A stretch of DNA of 64,000 nucleotides from Streblospio benedicti (lineage: Eukaryota > Annelida > Polychaeta > Spionida > Spionidae): positions 41,129,171-41,193,170 of the forward strand of contig CM032662.1 of the NCBI GenBank assembly GCA_019095985.1, given 5' to 3'. The position numbers were made by a program, and so were the translations under genes. Of the stretch, positions 63,536-64,000 are shown one piece after another. The notes under the pieces are model-generated. The model made no database searches. It was not told the origin of the DNA and was given only the letters and a program-made list of their open reading frames with translations. Numbering within the stretch: position 1 is the stretch's first letter; every line of letters begins with the position of its first letter.

Positions 63536-64000
63536 TCACATATTGAAGTTGAATCAACCGTTGTATTGCACATATTGTTAAATTGCCCATTGTCTCTTAA
63601 CACAGGCATCTTAAATGTAAAATCATGGTTTCCCTATTACATTCGTACTGCCAAAAATACATCATTTATGCAGATTCGTGACTGTCAAACTGGGGCTTTA
63701 CCCCAAGGCTATTTTAGAAGTCAGTAGCCTAGTAGCAAGGGCAATATTGCCGCCCTACCCCCATTATTGGGAACATGACAATTTGAGTTTGCATATTTGC
63801 ACAAAGAAGTCATAGAGGGTTCGCCTGGTGTCACATGCAAGACACATTGCTGGATTTAGGTTTATGCCGATATCAATATGGTGACATTGGCAAAGGATTT
63901 ACTGTGAAACATGTCTTATTTACACCATCTGGCAACACACATGATAAGAGCCTAGAGGAGTGCACAAGGGCGTGTTATCAGAATAGAAGATGAAGAGCAT

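Overview
This is a 64 kb piece of eukaryotic, AT-rich, repeat-filled nuclear DNA. It has no operons, no rRNA and no dense coding. Introns with GT-AG borders, a tRNA-derived SINE, LINE remnants, hundreds-of-bp inverted-repeat elements and long microsatellites point to an animal. The EGF-rich receptor and the style of the repeats (TA-flanked elements starting CAGTAGAACCTC, a G/C-rich element starting GGCAGATCCAG, a SINE with an ACATTTACATTT tail) suggest a marine invertebrate such as an echinoderm, hemichordate, amphioxus or lophotrochozoan. The phylum cannot be settled from sequence alone.

Only one gene is well supported. Three plus-strand exons (32658-33034, 33500-33594, 33721-34064) encode the end of a single-pass membrane protein with three EGF-like repeats, a laminin/MEGF-type cysteine module, one transmembrane helix and a 37-residue cytoplasmic tail. 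The first exon opens with a signal-peptide-like stretch but has no in-frame ATG, so a 5' exon is missing or lies further upstream. The 3' UTR probably runs to a poly(A) signal near 35252.

Everything else is intergenic or intronic. Three minus-strand open stretches with plausible splice signals (5505-5713, 10216-10506, 46833-46978) are listed as weak candidate exons. Two minus-strand sites, at about 15412 and 46386, have the pyrimidine tract-CAG|GTAAG layout of recursive splice (ratchet) sites. One explanation is that much of the window is a long intron of a minus-strand gene with the EGF gene nested in it; this is inference.

Repeats dominate. 0-9 kb: a (CAG)27 run, copies of two short inverted-repeat element families (called A and B here), and a SINE. 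10-25 kb: more A and B copies, a diverged duplication (18.7-20.2 kb), a 15-bp-stem hairpin and a 56-bp tandem repeat. 25.4-27.2 kb: a (TA)n tract, then a 1.56 kb Helitron-like insertion that itself holds a 536 bp Harbinger-type element; an unfilled copy of its target lies at 38.1 kb. 29.4-31.2 kb: a (TAAC)n array and a LINE 3' end. 32-35 kb: the EGF gene. 36-64 kb: mostly unique AT-rich sequence with scattered A, B and G/C-rich (C) elements, a LINE reverse-transcriptase fragment, a second SINE, and small clusters of CTCF-like and E-box-like motifs. No CRISPR array, insertion sequence or other prokaryotic feature is present.
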